From: Coturnix japonica
Taxonomy: Eukaryota; Chordata; Aves; Galliformes; Phasianidae
Length of the DNA stretch: 64,000 nucleotides
Assembly: GCF_001577835.2 (NCBI RefSeq)
Contig: NC_029526.1
Span: 7,107,761-7,171,760, forward strand
Reading direction: 5' to 3'
Part shown: one piece after another, positions 20,796-33,578 of the stretch
Position numbering within the stretch: the stretch's first letter is position 1
Layout: every line of letters starts with the position of its first letter
Notes under the pieces: model-generated
Seen by the model: only the letters and a program-made list of their open reading frames with translations
Databases searched by the model: none
Told to the model about the DNA's origin: nothing
Translations under genes and position numbers: made by a program

Positions 20796-22497
20796 CTAGA
20801 AAATGAAGAGAGATATTACTCCCTATTGTTAGATCCCAAATTCTAGAGAGATATTCATCGATAGTGTCTCCCTCCTCATTAGAAATCAGTGCACAGCTGA
20901 ATGAACAAGGCTTATCTTCTTTCAATTGGACGAGTGACAATCAAGTACCAAGAAGAGTTTTTACAGCTTTTTCCATTGACAAAGGAATTCAATACAATCA
21001 AAGCTAACAGTTTCAAACTTGAAATCAGAAATCAAACAATGTTCCTTGTGGTACTGGTCTCTTTACAACAAGCTCTGATGGTATATGAATCCCAGCTTAT
21101 GGAAAACGCATCATTAACAACCGCCTTGCAAGTGACCATTATCACAGAATCTTTTACTACAGATCCCCACTATGATCCAAGTATACAGCTTCTGTAGAGA
21201 TGCATGCTGCAGCTTCCTACACCTGTGAAGACCAAACTTCAGCAGGTCTAAGTTCATCAGCTTATAGCAGCTAGTTCAAATGGCTTTGAAGAGTCTATGC
21301 CTAAACCTCTAACCTGTGTATGGTTTCCTGTTCTCAGAGTTTTAAGTCATTGAGGTCACCGTCATCCTAAAAAGGAACACAGTCATTACCACAGAATCAC
21401 AAAACTATAGGGGCTGAAAGGGACCTCTAGAGATCATCGAGTCCCTTGCCAAAGCAGGCTCTCCACAGCTGGTTGCACAGATAGGCATCCAGGCAAGTCT
21501 TGAATATCTCCAGAGAAGGAGACTCCACTGCCTCTCTGTGCAGCCTGTTCCAGTGCTCCGTCACCATTACTGTGAAGAAGTTCTTACGCATATTGGCACA
21601 GAACTTCCTATGCTCCAGTTTATGGCTGTTTCCTCTTGTCCTGTCTCTGTTCACTTAACCTTTCTTCATAGGGGAGATGCTCCAGCCCCTTCACCATCTT
21701 TGCGGCCCTCTGCTGAACTCTCTCCAAGAGAGCTCTGTCTTTTTTGTACTGGGGAGCCCAGAACTGGGTACGGTACTCCAGCTGAAGCCTCACCAAGGCA
21801 GAGCAGAGGGGGAGGATGACCTCCCTTGACCTGCTGGCCATGCTCTGTTTAATGCACCCCAGGATACAATGGCCTTCTTGGCCACCAGGGCACACTGCTG
21901 GCTCATGGACAACCGACTGTCAACCAGGACCCCGATGTCCTTCTCTGCAGAGCAGCCTTATGGCACATCAATCACTCCTCCCAGCTTTGTATCATCAGCG
22001 TACTTGCTGAGGGTGGACACTATCCCCTCACCAAGGTTGTTGACGAAGATATGGAACAAGACCAGATACAGCACCAACCCCTGGGGAACGCTGTTAGTCA
22101 CACGTCACAAACTGGACTCTGCACTGCTAATTACCACCCTCTGAGCTCAGCCATGAGCACCATTATTACGCAACACTTGTTAAAAACACTCTTCTGAAAG
22201 AATGAAATGCAAAATGGCAGATTATTAAAGCTCAGTTGAATGAAATCTTGCCGATTCACTCGCTCCCATTAAGTAGACTTGCTGGTTTCTTCGCTCAGCG
22301 AGCTAACCACGTCTTACCCTACAGCAAACACACTTACCTACAGCGATGCCAGGCGGACCTCCAACCAAGCCCCCAAAAAATGCAGTTGCACCTGCCAGGA
22401 GCGCTCCTCGACCAGAGTGTTTGACAGCTGCTGTCATTCCCTTCTCCTGAGAAACATGGCAGAGCAGTTGCATCATCTGATCCACACGGATGGGCAT
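20530..22497 (-). CDS. C19orf12: C19orf12 homolog, copy A (two coding exons, 20530-20795 and 22338-22497)
   Basis: Exon 2A (22,497-22,338) joins exon 3A (20,795-20,530) in phase 1 to give 141 residues starting [15 protein letters not shown] and ending SAEIKYGE. Length, the [20 protein letters not shown] hairpin, the [20 protein letters not shown] block and [14 protein letters not shown] are very close to human C19orf12. This is the copy nearest the CpG-island promoter and the more conserved one, so it is the likely ortholog. The donor is GTAAGT and the acceptor ttttctag. Known for the family: mitochondrial, ER and lipid-droplet association through the glycine-rich membrane hairpin, with links to lipid metabolism and autophagy, and MPAN when mutated in human. 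Its intron carries a CR1 insertion absent from the sister copies. Confidence 0.93.
21391..22155 (-). mobile_element. CR1 LINE, 3' end with last part of ORF2, in intron of C19orf12 copy A
   Basis: The + strand starts cacagaatcacaaaac (reverse of the CR1 3' octamer end) and continues through 3' UTR into ORF2. On the - strand a piece reads [19 protein letters not shown] and [11 protein letters not shown], the typical CR1 reverse-transcriptase C-terminal region. The homologous intron of unit C runs from one side of this block to the other without it, so it inserted after the duplication. It is 5'-truncated. Confidence 0.93.
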
Positions 22498-22514
22498 CTT
22501 GGCTGGCTAAGGAC
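22338..22514 (-). CDS. C19orf12: C19orf12 copy A, first coding exon (exon 2A), coding part 22338-22497
   Basis: Acceptor cag at 22,515-22,517, leader of 17 bases, ATG at 22,497, 53 codons plus one base, donor GTAAGT at 22,337-22,332. Coding length is identical in the three copies. Confidence 0.93.
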
Positions 22515-23548
22515 CTGAAAAAGATGTTTATGCTGACTAATGCAACAGAGATGAAATCTTGCTGCTTACAGCTCTGGAATTGGTAAGACAAACAAGACAC
22601 ATGCGCAGTCACTATGGAAAAACAAAAAATGACTTCTAGTTTTTCTCTGGGCAACCAAAGAGCTTATAGTCAATGAACCTAAATGAAACCATAGAATAGA
22701 GCAGAGGACTCTGTACTTAGGATGAACTCAGAAGAATGAGGAAGGGCAAATTACTGCAGTGAGGAAATGTAAGAAAGTTTCCATCCGGTTCTGGGGTATA
22801 TTCCCCTTGCCTCAAGCAATTGCTGGCCTTATTCTGCACTGGGTACAGCTCCAGGATGAAGATCCAGCAGAACTTCATCCAAACATAACTGGTAGACTGT
22901 AGTTTGCACATCTGCTACCTATCTTCTCTTTGTCCTAGTTTCTGCCATGAATTAGTTACTTGTTGTCACATCTCACTTCTTTTCCTCGTTTTCTTCTGTG
23001 TTAAAGAACTTCCACACCAGCTTCAGATGGCTGAAGACTGGGGGGCTTAAACCAAAGGTTGTCCACAGTGAGCAGGAAGAGCCAGGAGGAAGGAAAGACT
23101 TCAAAAAGGGTTGGAGATGACAGCTGAGCTTGGGAATCTATGGGAGGCTCCGGAGATACAGAATCAGAAACACAGGGTGTGAATGGCAGGATGATATTTC
23201 AACCAGACAAGAAACAAAACTCCCTTTTGTAGAAGGAGTTAGAGGTGGAAAAGGAACAATAGGACAGATCAGACAGGACAGTAGGATTGCTCCCTTGGAA
23301 AAGCTCAGCCAGCAGGGCACGAGCTGACAACTTTACAAGGCATTTTCTTTTCCCAACTGAAATTACTGCATATTAAATATTAAAGAATGTACGTGTCTCT
23401 GTACAGTTGGTGACAGCAAGTGCTGTGAGCAGGGCAAGAGGCTGCCCTGTAAAAGATCCTACCCCTATTTTTGCACCCAATAGTTGCATGTTATTGAGCC
23501 AGGAATAAAAAGCACAACTTTTGGTTACTACTTCAGCTTCTCCAGACA

Positions 23549-23805
23549 CCCATATCCTGCCATCCAGGAGAGGTTATTTGTAAAAATCTGACCTCCAAGA
23601 AATGCAGACCCGATTAAACACAGTGTTTCACTTTGCCAGGCAGTGAAATATGCAACTTTGTCTTTGCATTACAGCCAAAGGATACTTTCTTCTTTACCAA
23701 CTATTCTATATGTCAGGAACACAAATGGAGATACTAAAAATAATACCCTCCTCTCATATTGTGAAAGAAATCCCAGTTCCAATGAAACATTGATTTGGGG
23801 CACTG
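23549..23805 (-). repeat. Duplicated upstream block of unit A (pairs with 17,735-17,995)
   Basis: See the partner block: ~94% identity over ~258 bases, non-coding, about 1 kb upstream of exon 2A on the - strand and inside intron 1 of copy A. Confidence 0.85.
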
Positions 23806-24864
23806 AGATCAAAGAAACACCCATGAATATAAACAGACACTGAGCTCAAACAGCAGAGCTCATGATATGTTCAGTGTGAGAGGTGAAAGGACTCAGCACG
23901 GAACAAGAGCACGCTTGCTTGTTACACAAATACCTTTAATGCCTTTCATTCTGTATGACAAATGAGGGAAGGTGTTGCTGGAAAAAGGAAAAACAAAGTA
24001 TGTAACATGACTAAAAATATAATCACAGATACACAGGAGGCAGAGTTATCGTTGTACTTGGTAACTCTGACACTATCCAGTAGCCCACTGCAAAGTGAAA
24101 GTGAAGCATTTCACATTCAAAATTATCTACTGTGAAAATGAAATAAAAATAAAATGGCCGACTCAAGACATGTCTGTCTTTATGGTACTCAGGCATGTTT
24201 CATTCTGAACACAACTGTGCTTTTTGGGAAAGGCACCAGGAATGCTGCACAGCTCCAGAGATACACACTTGGAAATCCTTCATACAGCCACCTCCTCTCG
24301 CTGCTTTGTTCATCTTCGTGCCAGCCTAAAGCAAACATTGCAGTTCTTCATTTACTGTAATTGCTTGGGGTTGCTATCAGGCTTCGGACACAGCAGTGCA
24401 TGCAGTAACAGTGTGTGCTGGTTAGTGACACCCTCAAAGCACCAAAAACCAGCTGCGCTCTGTTCTTCCTTGAGAGCTAAGAAAACAAAGCTCAAAATGT
24501 CCCACTGGTACAATCCATCCTACTGATCTTGGCAATGGTGATGTTGAAAGAAGAGAAGAATAAGCGTTTGTTTGCTGAACAACAGGTAAGTTGCTTTCCA
24601 TTTAGAATGACACTAAGATGAGCAATAAGAAGACAACTGCTGCAGAACACAGTTCTTGCTCTCCATGAGGACATGAATGTGTGAACACCCTGCACCACCT
24701 TAGCAGGATCTCAGGCTAAACCAACAGCCTGAGTACTGAAACACAGTTACTGCTTTCTGAGCTAAATCTACAGAACATCTTGTGAGGATAAGGAGGGCAG
24801 AGCTGCTCTTGCAGCATGATGCAACCCCCCTAGTAGTTAAAAGTTCACAGTGAGGAAAGCTTTG

Positions 24865-25160
24865 AGCCTTCCCGATGATGACCACTAGCCTTCATCCAAG
24901 GACCACCAGATGGAGCCCAGAGACCCCTCCCATCACTTTGGAGAGCATGCGCAAGAGGGTGGAACAGTATGTGCTCCATGAAACTCAATGTAACCCATTT
25001 GGGGGAAAGGTGATGAAAATGTACATCCTTTGCCATTATTATATAGCTGCGTGCCCCACTTGGTAGGCATATTTGCCGGAGTGATCCCCATGCACCCAGT
25101 GCTGTGTTAAAGGAAGGTTTGACATAACTCACTGGTATGGCAAGTTGCTCTGTTGGATTT
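24865..25160 (+). mobile_element. LTR-like fossil fragment
   Basis: It contains a string typical of chicken LTR R/U5 regions: gtgatccccatgcacccag, then a ttaaag signal, then aactcactggtatggcaagt and a T-rich end. It also carries ccaccagatggagccc, which resembles a CTCF core. The family and the 5' boundary are uncertain. It appears to be a solo or partial LTR with no internal sequence, directly followed by a CR1 end. Confidence 0.45.
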
Positions 25161-25164
25161 TTGG

Positions 25165-25285
25165 CTCTGGGCAACCTGATGTAGTAAAGGTGTATGTTTG
25201 GTGGCCCTGCCAGGCAGGGGGGTTGGAACTACATGATCCTTGAGGTCCCTTCCAACCCTGGTCATTCTGTGTGATTTTGTGAAAC
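25165..25285 (+). mobile_element. CR1 LINE extreme 3' fragment
   Basis: It runs from gggcaacctgatgtagt through ttggaactacatgatccttg and ggtcccttccaaccc to cattctgtgtgattttgtg, the CR1 3' terminus with its imperfect octamer repeats, on the + strand. Confidence 0.9.
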
Positions 25286-25399
25286 AATCTCAGAGGTGCA
25301 GGACGCATCATGTTTTAGTAGCATGCAGGAGCCGGCTAAAGTGAAAGCAAGCGCTTCACTTATTAAGAACAAGTCCGATCCACCCCCCATCTCTTTTAA

Positions 25400-26000
25400 C
25401 TGATAAATTGCTCAGATACTCTTTGATTCCTATCAAGGTGCGGCACTTTGGAGCACACATCTGCCCGGCAGCACCAGGCGCACCGACCCGCCCCACCCAG
25501 CCCCGCACTGCGGCTCCCGGCCGAGCCCTCCCGGGGCTGTCAGCGGCCGATCCCGGATCCCGCTCCGCCACCCCCATCATCCTCTGGAACGTTCCTCACT
25601 GCCCCCCTTCCTATCGCGGCCCGCAGGCACGGACCACCCGGCTGAGTGACGCAGGCCCCGCGCGGCCCTTCCCTCCCTCACCCCTCCCGGCCGCGGCTCC
25701 TCCCTCGTTCCCGTTTATCCCTCCCGGCCGCCCGCTACCTGAGCTCCCGGTACGATCGCTGCTCCCCTCCGTCCCGCAGCCCGGGGCCACGCTGCCGCGG
25801 GCCGGGCAGGAAGCGGCTGCCACCGGGGGAGGAGCGCGGCCCTCAGAGGAAGGCGGAGGAAGGGAGGGGAGCTGCGGCCCGGCACAGCGCGGCCTCGGGG
25901 GCGGCCCGGCTCACGCCTCCAGAGCCGGGGTTGGGCTCGGCCCAGCTGTGCCCGTGTCGAAATGCTTAGCCCAGGGTTGCGTTAGGCAATAGCGAGCATT
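25400..26000 (-). promoter_or_regulatory. C19orf12: CpG-island promoter and probable first exon of C19orf12 copy A
   Basis: About 550 bases of very high GC and CpG density, with strings such as ggccgcggctcc and gggcggcccggc, lie ~3 kb upstream of exon 2A in an otherwise AT-rich region. On the - strand a donor CAG|GTAGCG at 25,739 is a reasonable end of a non-coding exon 1. The open frames across the island are composition artefacts. It is the only CpG island near the array, so copies B and C would need read-through, an internal promoter or the duplicated upstream block. Confidence 0.65.
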
Positions 26001-26169
26001 CCCCCGCTGTGCCCCTGTAAGGAACACAGCCGGCGGCCGGGGTGAACCGCAAAGGCCCTCTGGATATTTTAAGAACGGCAGCGTTCACTGCGGTGTTCGG
26101 AGCTCCCAGACCCACCTTTTCCAATAGGAAAGAAGAGGAAGGAAGGTGCTGTGCCACAGAATGCGATTA

Positions 26170-26315
26170 AATCACAGAATCACAGTTGGAAGGCACCACT
26201 AAAGGGCGTCTAGTCCGATTTGCCTGCACTGAATTGCAGCACCTATTGCTACATCGGGTACTCAGAGCCTGGTCCAGCCTGAGAGCAAATCCGCATCCCT
26301 TTAATCTGTGTTTAT
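26170..26315 (-). mobile_element. CR1 LINE 3' fragment
   Basis: The + strand shows aatcacagaatcacagttggaagg, tctagtccgattt and ggtactcagagcctggtccagcct, an older CR1 subfamily 3' end in reverse orientation. Confidence 0.75.
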
Positions 26316-26319
26316 TTCA

Positions 26320-29300
26320 GACATTGGTTCAGTAAAGTGCAGCATGCTGGTCTGATATAGCACCATATGTAATGAAACAAGCGATGAGCTGAAGCAGTGC
26401 TAAACAGCTGTGTCACATATGGCTCTAGAAATATCACACAGTTTCTTAACGCCAGCACAGCCTTTAAAAAGTTGCTGCCTAATGTTAAAAAAGCTGTTGT
26501 TTTCCAAAGATGGATTATTGAGAGGCTTTTGTTTCCCTGTCAACTAAGACTTTTATTATTATTTCATCTCTGATTTAAAGTAAACCACCCCCCCATCAGT
26601 TCCTTGTTGAGATGAAAACTCAGAATGAGAAAAACATAGCTTGCAATTTTTGTCTCTTTCCTGTTGTTGCACTGGGGACTTTTTAACCTCCCTGTGCTTT
26701 ATATGATCACATAAAACAACTCTCTGTTTAACAACTCAAAATGTTACAGGTCTATCGCTACTCTTTGATTTTTATGATTTGGATGTAAAAAGCAAATGTA
26801 ATTCCTAAAATGAAAAGAACCAAAATGCCACATACATTTTAACAAGTAACACCCCAAAATGCCAGCTGTAAGCAGCTTTCCAAGGAGCAAAACAAAGAGC
26901 AATGAAGCTTGAGGAACATCAAAAAGGGCATTTTTATCAATCTGTCCTGAACAGAGTCATTAACTCAGAACTGCAGTTAAACACTAACAATTTATTAGGG
27001 CTACATCATCCAGCTCACTAGATCTACTTTCTTCCCCTCTAAAAGTTACTATACTGACAGTGTGAGAGCACAGTGCTGAATGTATCCTCTAAGGCTATAA
27101 GTGCTGCTTGCACACACACTGCACTGAAATTGATGGGAGTTGGCCACTGTAATCACGTGGATCCAGATTTCTTCCTGCATGTAGTTACTAGCCAGGACCT
27201 GTTTTCTTTACTGGGCATCAGCCTCCACACGTGAATCAGCACATCACACAGTCCACCAAACATTCTGTGAGGTCTGGTGTAATAACTGTGTTTATAGAAG
27301 TCCTATTTTCAGTCACAGTGAAGCAGGCAGACACAAGTTTCTCCTGCCCACATTTACTGCCCAGCTGGCTCCATCTGGTGGCTGTCCGACCACCTAACTA
27401 TGGGTCCACAATCACAGTGAGCCAGATGGGATAAAGTTATCTCGAGTGAAAGAACGGATAGCTCTGCTGGCTCAATTCTCTCTTACAGGACTGTATTGTG
27501 GAATCACCAGTTCTTGCAAGTATTTATGCCAATTTCAACATCTAGTCTTAAGAAATAATTAGTATATGGGATAAACATTCACATGTGTTTTAAATTCTAG
27601 AAATTGGTAAAGCGAGAGCAGTTCAAGGTAGTCCTGCTGCAACTCAGATCCCACCATGGATGCCTCTGTATTCACCACACTATGCTGTTCCTTTGTAGCA
27701 GTTCTCTTTGTCTCTTTATCAGCATTCATCCATTATTCAACTTCCTTTATGGGGATGTTTTGTACCTTTTTCCTCTTTAGGTTACTAGGAATTTTGTACT
27801 CTTGAAAGCAATCAGGGAAAAAAATATTCCCTTTCCTAGTCCTTCCCCAGCATATGGCAGAACCCAAAATAACTAGAGACAAGTCCAGCATGTCCTCAAA
27901 GCGCTGGGTTCACTGTGTATTTTCACTACTTTTGACATACTGGGAGATAGGCCAAGGGGGGCCAGGAATGATTTCATCTGGAAGTTGGCTGTTGCTGCCA
28001 ACAGACTGATTCATTCTGGCTTCCAGCCTGTTCTGTACAGGGTCTAAGGAAGTGTCCAGCAAGAACAAGCTCAGTGCTGGAGGAACAGTCCCAAATACCT
28101 GATGCAATCATCTGAAATCTCTCTTATATCCACAGGAAGCCATGGCGGATTTAAGATGAGGCACTTAATCTTGTTGGACCAAAAAAAGCTGAAGATGCCA
28201 TTTCTCTAAATTTCTTTCTATGCCTGAGATTCCCTTGAAGCACGTGTTTCCCAGAATATGTGATGGGAATGGTCACAGAGAAGAAAGGGAACAGAAGATG
28301 TAACAAAACAGGTTTCTAATCAGAGCCAGGTTTAAGAGGGTAAGATGTTTGTATCAGCTCCCCTCAGCTCAGCTGTTTAACGTCTCGGGTTCTATACCTC
28401 TGTCTCTCCCTAAATGCTATAAAACCACCATATGCGTGTTCTGAAGGGTCACGGGAAGAAGCGTCTGTTGTGAAAGAGTCTGCCACTTCTGCTTCACATT
28501 ATAATTCAAAGTTTTCCTTCTTGAAAACAACACATTTAAAATGTCCAAGTTCCTCATATTGTTTTCTGGATTACCTTGCAAATTGTGAAATTCACAAAGC
28601 AAGACACAACCTATACTGTAAAAGAAAATGAATACGAAAGTAATTCTAGAGCTCATAAGCCTTTGAACAGAGCCAGACTTTCCCAGTAAGGGAAAATCTG
28701 CAACTACAGAATGGCTGTTTAAAAGGAACCGTGCTTTCTGCAGAACTGTGTAATGACATAAGTAAAAGAAATCCTAAAATCAATAACCTAGCAACTTTTA
28801 CCTTACTAGGTAATCTTATCAGATACTCTTCACCTCAGAAATACGGGTGTAAATAATGTAGTGAAAATGATAGTGTTTACCCAGTTCACTATAGAAAGGC
28901 ACAATAGCAGGCTAGAGATCCACTACAAGCAAAGCATATGCTTGATGGCAAATCTTTTCCCCATTTCCTACATTAGATATTCATCAGGGTTTGACTTCTA
29001 ATTGAATGCAAATAAACGATAGAACAGGTTTTTGCATATGAAGTGAAGTTATATAACATCTGTCTCTTCCCAGCCTTTCAACGTACCTTGTGTGACATTA
29101 AGCAAAGAGAGGTTTGCCTCATCAGCTTGTAGGAAAGGGGGTGAATTTGAAGAACAGTGTGAATGAACTAAATTATTCTACTGCTGGTTTAAGAGGTGCT
29201 TCTTTGGTCTCTCTGCACACGCTCCTAAGTGATGAATTGACAAGTTGGCCATAATCAGTTTTAATGCCAAAACGATGGACTACTGGTATAGAAGGTCACA

Positions 29301-32300
29301 AAACACTATTAGTTACCTTGTATCATCTCATTCTTGAAGGATGATCTAAAAAATATAGACTAGTCGTTTGGAATATAGTGTATATTCATAGCTAGCACTA
29401 TCCAAGCACACTGTTAGATATATTTAAAGCATATTCTTAACTGCAAAGAGCATACATATCTTCTGCTCCTTTAGGCTCACGATAACAACCATTCATGCTT
29501 TGTGTTTTGTTTCCTCAGCAGCCGTAACTCAATAATTGTACTTACTGGCACAGGATAGCCATTCTTAAATCTAAATGTAAAAGTTTCGTATCCTGAAATT
29601 AGCCTGTATGTTTATATTGTAGCACATCTCGGCATTGAAGTGGAAGGAAAGTCCTAGTAAAAAATGCTACATAAAATATCTCGTGAGGCTTTCAGAGAAC
29701 TAAAAAAGAACCCCCTACCACAACTTCCCTCCTCTGACAGATCACCCTTTCACAGAACATTTCTCCGAATCTCTCATTAAAGAGCACAAAAAAAACAAAG
29801 TTCAAAATCCAATCTGAAGTGTGTGCAGTAAATTCAATTAAGGAACAAAGGACTCTGGTAACAAGGATGAAAGGATGATATTCAAAGATGTCTAAAATGA
29901 TTTCAGTGAAATTTCCACACTCAGTGCAATTCAGAGGTTCAGCAATCTGTACTGTAGTCCACTGCTTGTGGAGCCTGACAGTAGAAAATGTTCAGCTACA
30001 TAAAATTCTGGCCACAAATATACAGCACTTTGGGGACACAAAGACTGGGTTGGTTGTAAGTCCCATCAAAATCATGGATCCGTGGCCAACTCCACTACCA
30101 AATTCACACCATCACTGGTGATGGAAGAGTCTGACTTTTACATAGCTTCCTGTTCTGGGAACAGTGAACAATTCTCTTTAGCCTTCTGGTTTGAATTCTG
30201 ACAATTTGCAGGTAGAGGGATGCTCAGATTCACCGAGGTGGTACAGAGGGAAGGGAGGAGGCCAACAGGCACAGACTGCACTGCCTCATTTACTCGTACC
30301 ACTTGCTGGAGGCAGAATGAAGGAAAGGTGAATTAGAATCACTCTGTGCAATGATGGACCAGATTCAAAGCTTCCAGAAGCCACTGGAAATATTCAATCA
30401 GGTTATAATGGGATTTTCAGACTTAAAAATCCAACAGATAGCTATTTCAGGAGGAAACTGTATGCATTCAAAACCTGTAATGAGCGTAATTTATAAAGAA
30501 GGGCTTATGGCAGGCTGCTTTACCTGTAACAGTGTGCACATATACAACCATGAGATCCAAGTGCCATTGGAGTAGGGAACACTGACCACACAGATGAGTG
30601 AACACTAGAAAGAACTGAGCAGCCCCTGTTCTGCGATAAGTTCCAGGGAATCTTTTATTCTGCCCTAAGCAGACAAGCATTAAGTTCTCCAGAGTCTGTT
30701 GAAAAGACTCACAGCAGGATGTGCCAGTCTCTATACCATGGAGGAATAAAAGGCTAAGATTTCACTGCAATTACAATAAGCCACTATCCTTAATTTCTGT
30801 CAAACAGTAGATGTCTCTCTTTGCCAGCAGTTGAAACGTGTGTAAAATGTTGTTAGGGTACACATCCACAGCTAGTGTTATTCCCTTTTTCTTTAATTCA
30901 GCTTACATTCCCATCATGCCTTGTAGAAAAAATCCACGGGGGACGAAAGATAACACTGAGTCCAAACCCTGAGAACAGCCCCATGAAAGCAACAAATTAT
31001 AAACTCTACTGAAGAGATTTTCTTCAGAAAGATCACAGGTCCCATGCTTTAGTCATGGCCTGTTCCTTTGCCAGCAGGTTCAGAGAGTGATCTGTGAGAG
31101 CTAAGTGATTTCTTTCAAGTAAGCTGCTCACGATGACTACAGAAACCTCAAGGATTACAGTACACAAACAATGGGAGAAAAGCTGCTTCGAATAATACAC
31201 CCAGACAATGGAGTTGCCGTTATGGTAGCAATGCAAAATATGGACAGGGATTTAAATGAAACGGGTGATATCTGTATACTTTGGAGGGCTCACGTGTGCC
31301 AAATTTGGCAGCATGAGTGTTCGTATTGCTTGTTGCTCCACCCCTCGAACAATGAGGCTAAACCCCATATGTGCAAGAGTTGGTAGAGCACAAGCAGTTC
31401 TGCTAATCACACTGCATGCAAAAGCAAAAAGACAAAGGGAACTAGTAATGCTTAGACTAGCATTGGGGAAATAATTAAGCATGAATGAAATATTGTATGT
31501 GGATTTGAAATGAATGCGAGGCATTCTTGGAAACAATTGTGCTGTTTCAGTAGTGCTGCTTTCCCCCCTAAGTTTCACAAAGTAATTTGCATGTCATTTA
31601 AATAAATACCATAAATTATTGGAAACTTTTTGTTTTTATTTACATAAAACAAAATACTCATTTCCATTATTGTTTGGATTACCTGACAAGAGTGAAATGC
31701 AGAGGCCTTTGAGATTAAACTTGTCTCTTCTCCCCAAAATACTACAGATTTCTCATGCATGCGTGAGCCAGAAATGACCCCACCTTTAGCCTTGCCTTAC
31801 ATAGGCAATTAATGCTCTGGTGATGTAACAGAGATAGAGGATTAGCTATTCCCATGGAGCCAAGCTGGAGCTGCAAGCTGGTCAAGGATACTGGAATGTG
31901 GTACTTTGCAGTGGTCAAGTTTTCAGTGACCCTTCAAGAAAATAAGAACTGAATCTCGCCTACAGGCATCCAGTGCCTCTTGGACAATCCATATGAGGTT
32001 TAACTTCAATAGCCAGGAACATAAAAGGCCTACGCTCTCCATCTGTGATATTCACATTGTTTTCACTTTCATTCAGTGTTATCCATACACCACCAGTTTG
32101 ATTTCACTTCTGATAAATACTTCTCGACTTCTTTCTCAGAGTCCGTTTCAGCCCTGCTTTCTCCTCACATGCTGTCAGAGTCAACAAGAAGCCAATTCAG
32201 AACCCTTATCATTCTTTGCATACAGACAACTATAAAGAAATCAGATGATTGAAATACAGATCAGAAGAAGGCGAGTGCAAGGTTGCCATACAAGTCAAGT

Positions 32301-33260
32301 AGGTGTACATTCCTCTGCAGGATCATCTGGAACCTGTTAGTCACTGAAAACTAAATATAGATACCATCATCTGACGACCCACGACCTAACCATCTGCAAA
32401 AGGAGCAACTGAATATCTAGTGTAATTTTTAATGTTTTCATCATATGACACTAAAAGGTCATTCAGACTTCCAACCCATACAGGCTGCCCGCAGGTTTCC
32501 TTCATGCTGTTTGTATTTATACCTGTTTGCTCCCTCCATGCTTTCTCTAAAAGAAAATCTCAACAAGTATTCTCCTCTCTTCTTATACAACTGGATCTGC
32601 TATCCCGCATGGTCTGTTTTAATACTGTGTGCTATGCTTCAGACTGAAATCCAAAGGAACTCACTATATAGATTTCCTCTTCACAGAAGAATATACCGTG
32701 GTCTCAATTTATAGGGCTGTTTTTGTTTTATAAAGCAAGGAATTTAAATCTCTTCCCTTCTTGGATGTGAAGACATTTTTACTTTCATGGTCTTGGCTTA
32801 TGTGGAGTTCTAAGTTTTCTATTAACACAGAGAAAGTAAAATTAACTCAGCCTATCTTCATGATTCCCAGACATCACTAGGGTGTGCTGTAGATCATGAA
32901 ATTTCAGTAAAGCACAGTTGATAGGGAAAAATATAGCTGCTATATTAACTATTTTAAATTAATTCCAAACACAGAAGCAACTCAAAATTCTTTAAAAGCC
33001 TACACTCAAGAGAGGCAACAAAAGACATGAACAATCTAAAACATTTTTGTCATGCAAGCTTGGAAACATACTGCTGTACACAACAGAGAACTGATGGGAG
33101 TCAGACAAGTGGAGGCCAATGTGCAGACAGGTAACTAACATCCAGGCACACAGTCCCGTGCAAGCTGAAAAAAATGGGACTAGAACCAATATACCTTTAA
33201 AATAAAAAAAAGTAACAAGAATGAGAGTATGTGGAACGTCCCTTTGATAAAGATTTATGA
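26320..33260. other. Intergenic, no gene seen
   Basis: A ~7-kb AT-rich stretch. Open frames are all under 110 codons and none is recognisable. No CR1 or LTR block was identified with confidence. At 27,367-27,380 ccatctggtggctg is a CTCF-like match on the - strand with one deviation. Confidence 0.45.
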
Positions 33261-33272
33261 AGCTATTCCAAT

Positions 33273-33578
33273 TGTATGGGAACTGTTGAATCACAGCCTG
33301 AACCTCTGATTGATCACCTGAGGTGAGCACTGAGTCAGCCCTGCGAGCACAGGTGAAAGCATTTTAGCACCTCTCCTAGACCCCATTTAAGGGCTGACTG
33401 CCATAAGGGAAGGATCTCTTTCTGGAGATTGCTTCTCTTGGAGTTTTTCCTGTGAGCCTACATAGGTGAGTGTTTTCCATTTGTTTCCTATTTTCCCTTT
33501 CTAACTTGATAATCTTTCTAGCTATACAACCTGTGGATACTGATCTAACCACACCACTCTATTTTTGTTGATTATGCA
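33273..33578. mobile_element. Solo LTR, ~306-bp family, copy 3
   Basis: 306 bp, beginning TGTATGGGAACTGTTG and ending GATTATGCA, with perfect 6-bp direct repeats TCCAAT at 33,267-33,272 and 33,579-33,584. It defines the ends of this family. It belongs to the subgroup with the 18,149 and 62,128 copies. Fossil, no internal region. Confidence 0.88.

Noticed and set aside
21620-21895. 91-codon frame as a host gene
   Set aside because: It is CR1 ORF2 end ([21 protein letters not shown]).
25408-25992. 194-codon + strand frame across the CpG island
   Set aside because: Pro/Arg/Ala-rich translation typical of GC-rich promoter DNA. Overlapping frames on both strands are equally open.
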